The notes below the pieces were generated by a model, which had not been told where the DNA came from, did not search any database, and worked only from the letters and a program-made list of their open reading frames with translations. A stretch of 64,000 nt of DNA from Bacillus sonorensis NBRC 101234 = KCTC 13918. GTDB lineage: Bacteria; Bacillota; Bacilli; Bacillales; Bacillaceae. Position numbers and translations under genes: made by a program. Positions 63,636-64,000 of the stretch are shown here, piece after piece. The stretch covers positions 1 through 64,000 of the forward strand of contig NZ_BCVZ01000018.1 in the NCBI RefSeq assembly GCF_001592005.1. Reading direction: 5' to 3'. The first letter of the stretch is position 1, and each line of letters begins with the position of its first letter.

Positions 63636-64000
63636 TTATTTTCCCCCCTTGCTGCCCAGTTTTTGAATCATGAGGCGGATGATGTAATGTGAAGCGACAA
63701 ATAAAATAATGATGGCGATGACGATATCAACGACTTCCGTCGGAACCCCGGCTTCAATCGGCATGTTCAAAGCGCCTACTTTTAATCCTCCGAGCAGACA
63801 TGCCGAGAGCACTACGCCGAGCGCCGTATTTCCGCCGAGCAGGGCGACCGCGATTCCGTCAAAGCCGACGCCTGTAAACGCTCCCTTCACAGACGCGTAT
63901 TCAAACGTTCCAAGGCCCTCCATCGCACCTGCCATGCCGGCAAAGGCGCCGGAAATGACCATTGACATGACAATGTTTTTCTTCACGCTCATTCCCGCAT
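63636..64000 (-). CDS. nupP: Guanosine ABC transporter permease NupP (YufP), C-terminal part
   Basis: C-terminal ~121 residues of the partner permease; the frame stays open to the window edge, and the Met at 63992 is internal. Visible are G-T-F-E-Y-A-S-V-K-G-A-F-T-G-V-G-F-D-G-I-A-V-A-L-L-G and several helices. The rest of the operon lies beyond the window. Confidence 0.9.
   Translation of the reverse strand, partial: AGMSVKKNIVMSMVISGAFAGMAGAMEGLGTFEYASVKGAFTGVGFDGIAVALLGGNTALGVVLSACLLGGLKVGALNMPIEAGVPTEVVDIVIAIIILFVASHYIIRLMIQKLGSKGGK

Noticed and set aside
1..64000. Search by eye for CRISPR arrays, tRNA or rRNA genes, insertion sequences and prophage genes
   Set aside because: No regularly spaced repeats, cloverleaf-like segments, transposase motifs or phage structural genes were seen; the only notable tandem repeat is the one in comP.

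Overview
The window reads as a chromosome segment of a Bacillus of the B. licheniformis / B. paralicheniformis group. Gene content, order and protein sequences follow the B. subtilis thrB - yutI - dapF - yumC - yuiE - ald - yuk (type VII secretion) - yue - pncAB - degQ - comQXPA - mrp - maeN - nupQP backbone. Several genes are extra relative to that order: a Rap/Phr pair, phenolic acid decarboxylase, a secreted lipase-like protein, an Rrf2 regulator with an esterase, and phospholipid genes in an unusual place. I saw no rRNA, tRNA, CRISPR array, insertion sequence or prophage. B. subtilis comparisons come from memory of that genome, not from a search.

Layout. 1-2.6 kb: end of thrB, the peptidase yuxL and the Fe-S scaffold yutI. 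2.8-6.5 kb: yuzD, then an accessory block (small ORF, padC with its operator, a rap-phr quorum-sensing cassette, a dienelactone-hydrolase-like gene). 6.6-20.8 kb: housekeeping genes yutJ, yuzB, yutK, dapF, yutM, yumC, yumB, yuiA-yuiF, bioY (with a BirA box) and yuiH. 21-25 kb: alanine catabolism (ald, adeR, Na+/alanine symporter). 25.4-35.8 kb: the yuk/yue type VII (ESX) operon yukE-yukD-yukC-yukBA-yueB-yueC plus an extra four-TM gene. 35.8-43.3 kb: yueD, a NUDIX gene, yueE, a secreted esterase, an Rrf2-esterase regulon, and yueF-yueI. 43.4-47.3 kb: NAD salvage (pncA, pncB), the EAL/HDOD gene yuxH and yuzC. 47.7-52.6 kb: degQ-comQ-comX-comP-comA-yuxO. 52.7-58.4 kb: the seven-gene Mrp Na+/H+ antiporter. 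58.7-64 kb: yufS, maeN, psd-ybfM-pssA, nupQ and partial nupP.

How the parts work together. DegQ, ComQXPA and the Rap/Phr pair belong to the network that sets competence, lipopeptide and exoenzyme output. In this genome the ComX receptor kinase gene comP is interrupted by an exact 47-bp tandem duplication. The duplication shifts the frame, and loss of one copy would restore a 780-residue ComP. The upstream Rap cassette has a Phr precursor in which the putative signal core occurs twice. The type VII secretion operon carries a YueB (EsaA-like, phage SPP1 receptor family) whose central ectodomain is AT-rich, acidic and low-complexity inside an otherwise GC-richer gene.

The strongest regulatory readings are three matching palindromes around the Rrf2/esterase pair (one covering a consensus sigma-A promoter), a PadR-type operator just downstream of a consensus padC promoter, a BirA box upstream of bioY, and a ComA-like box upstream of degQ.
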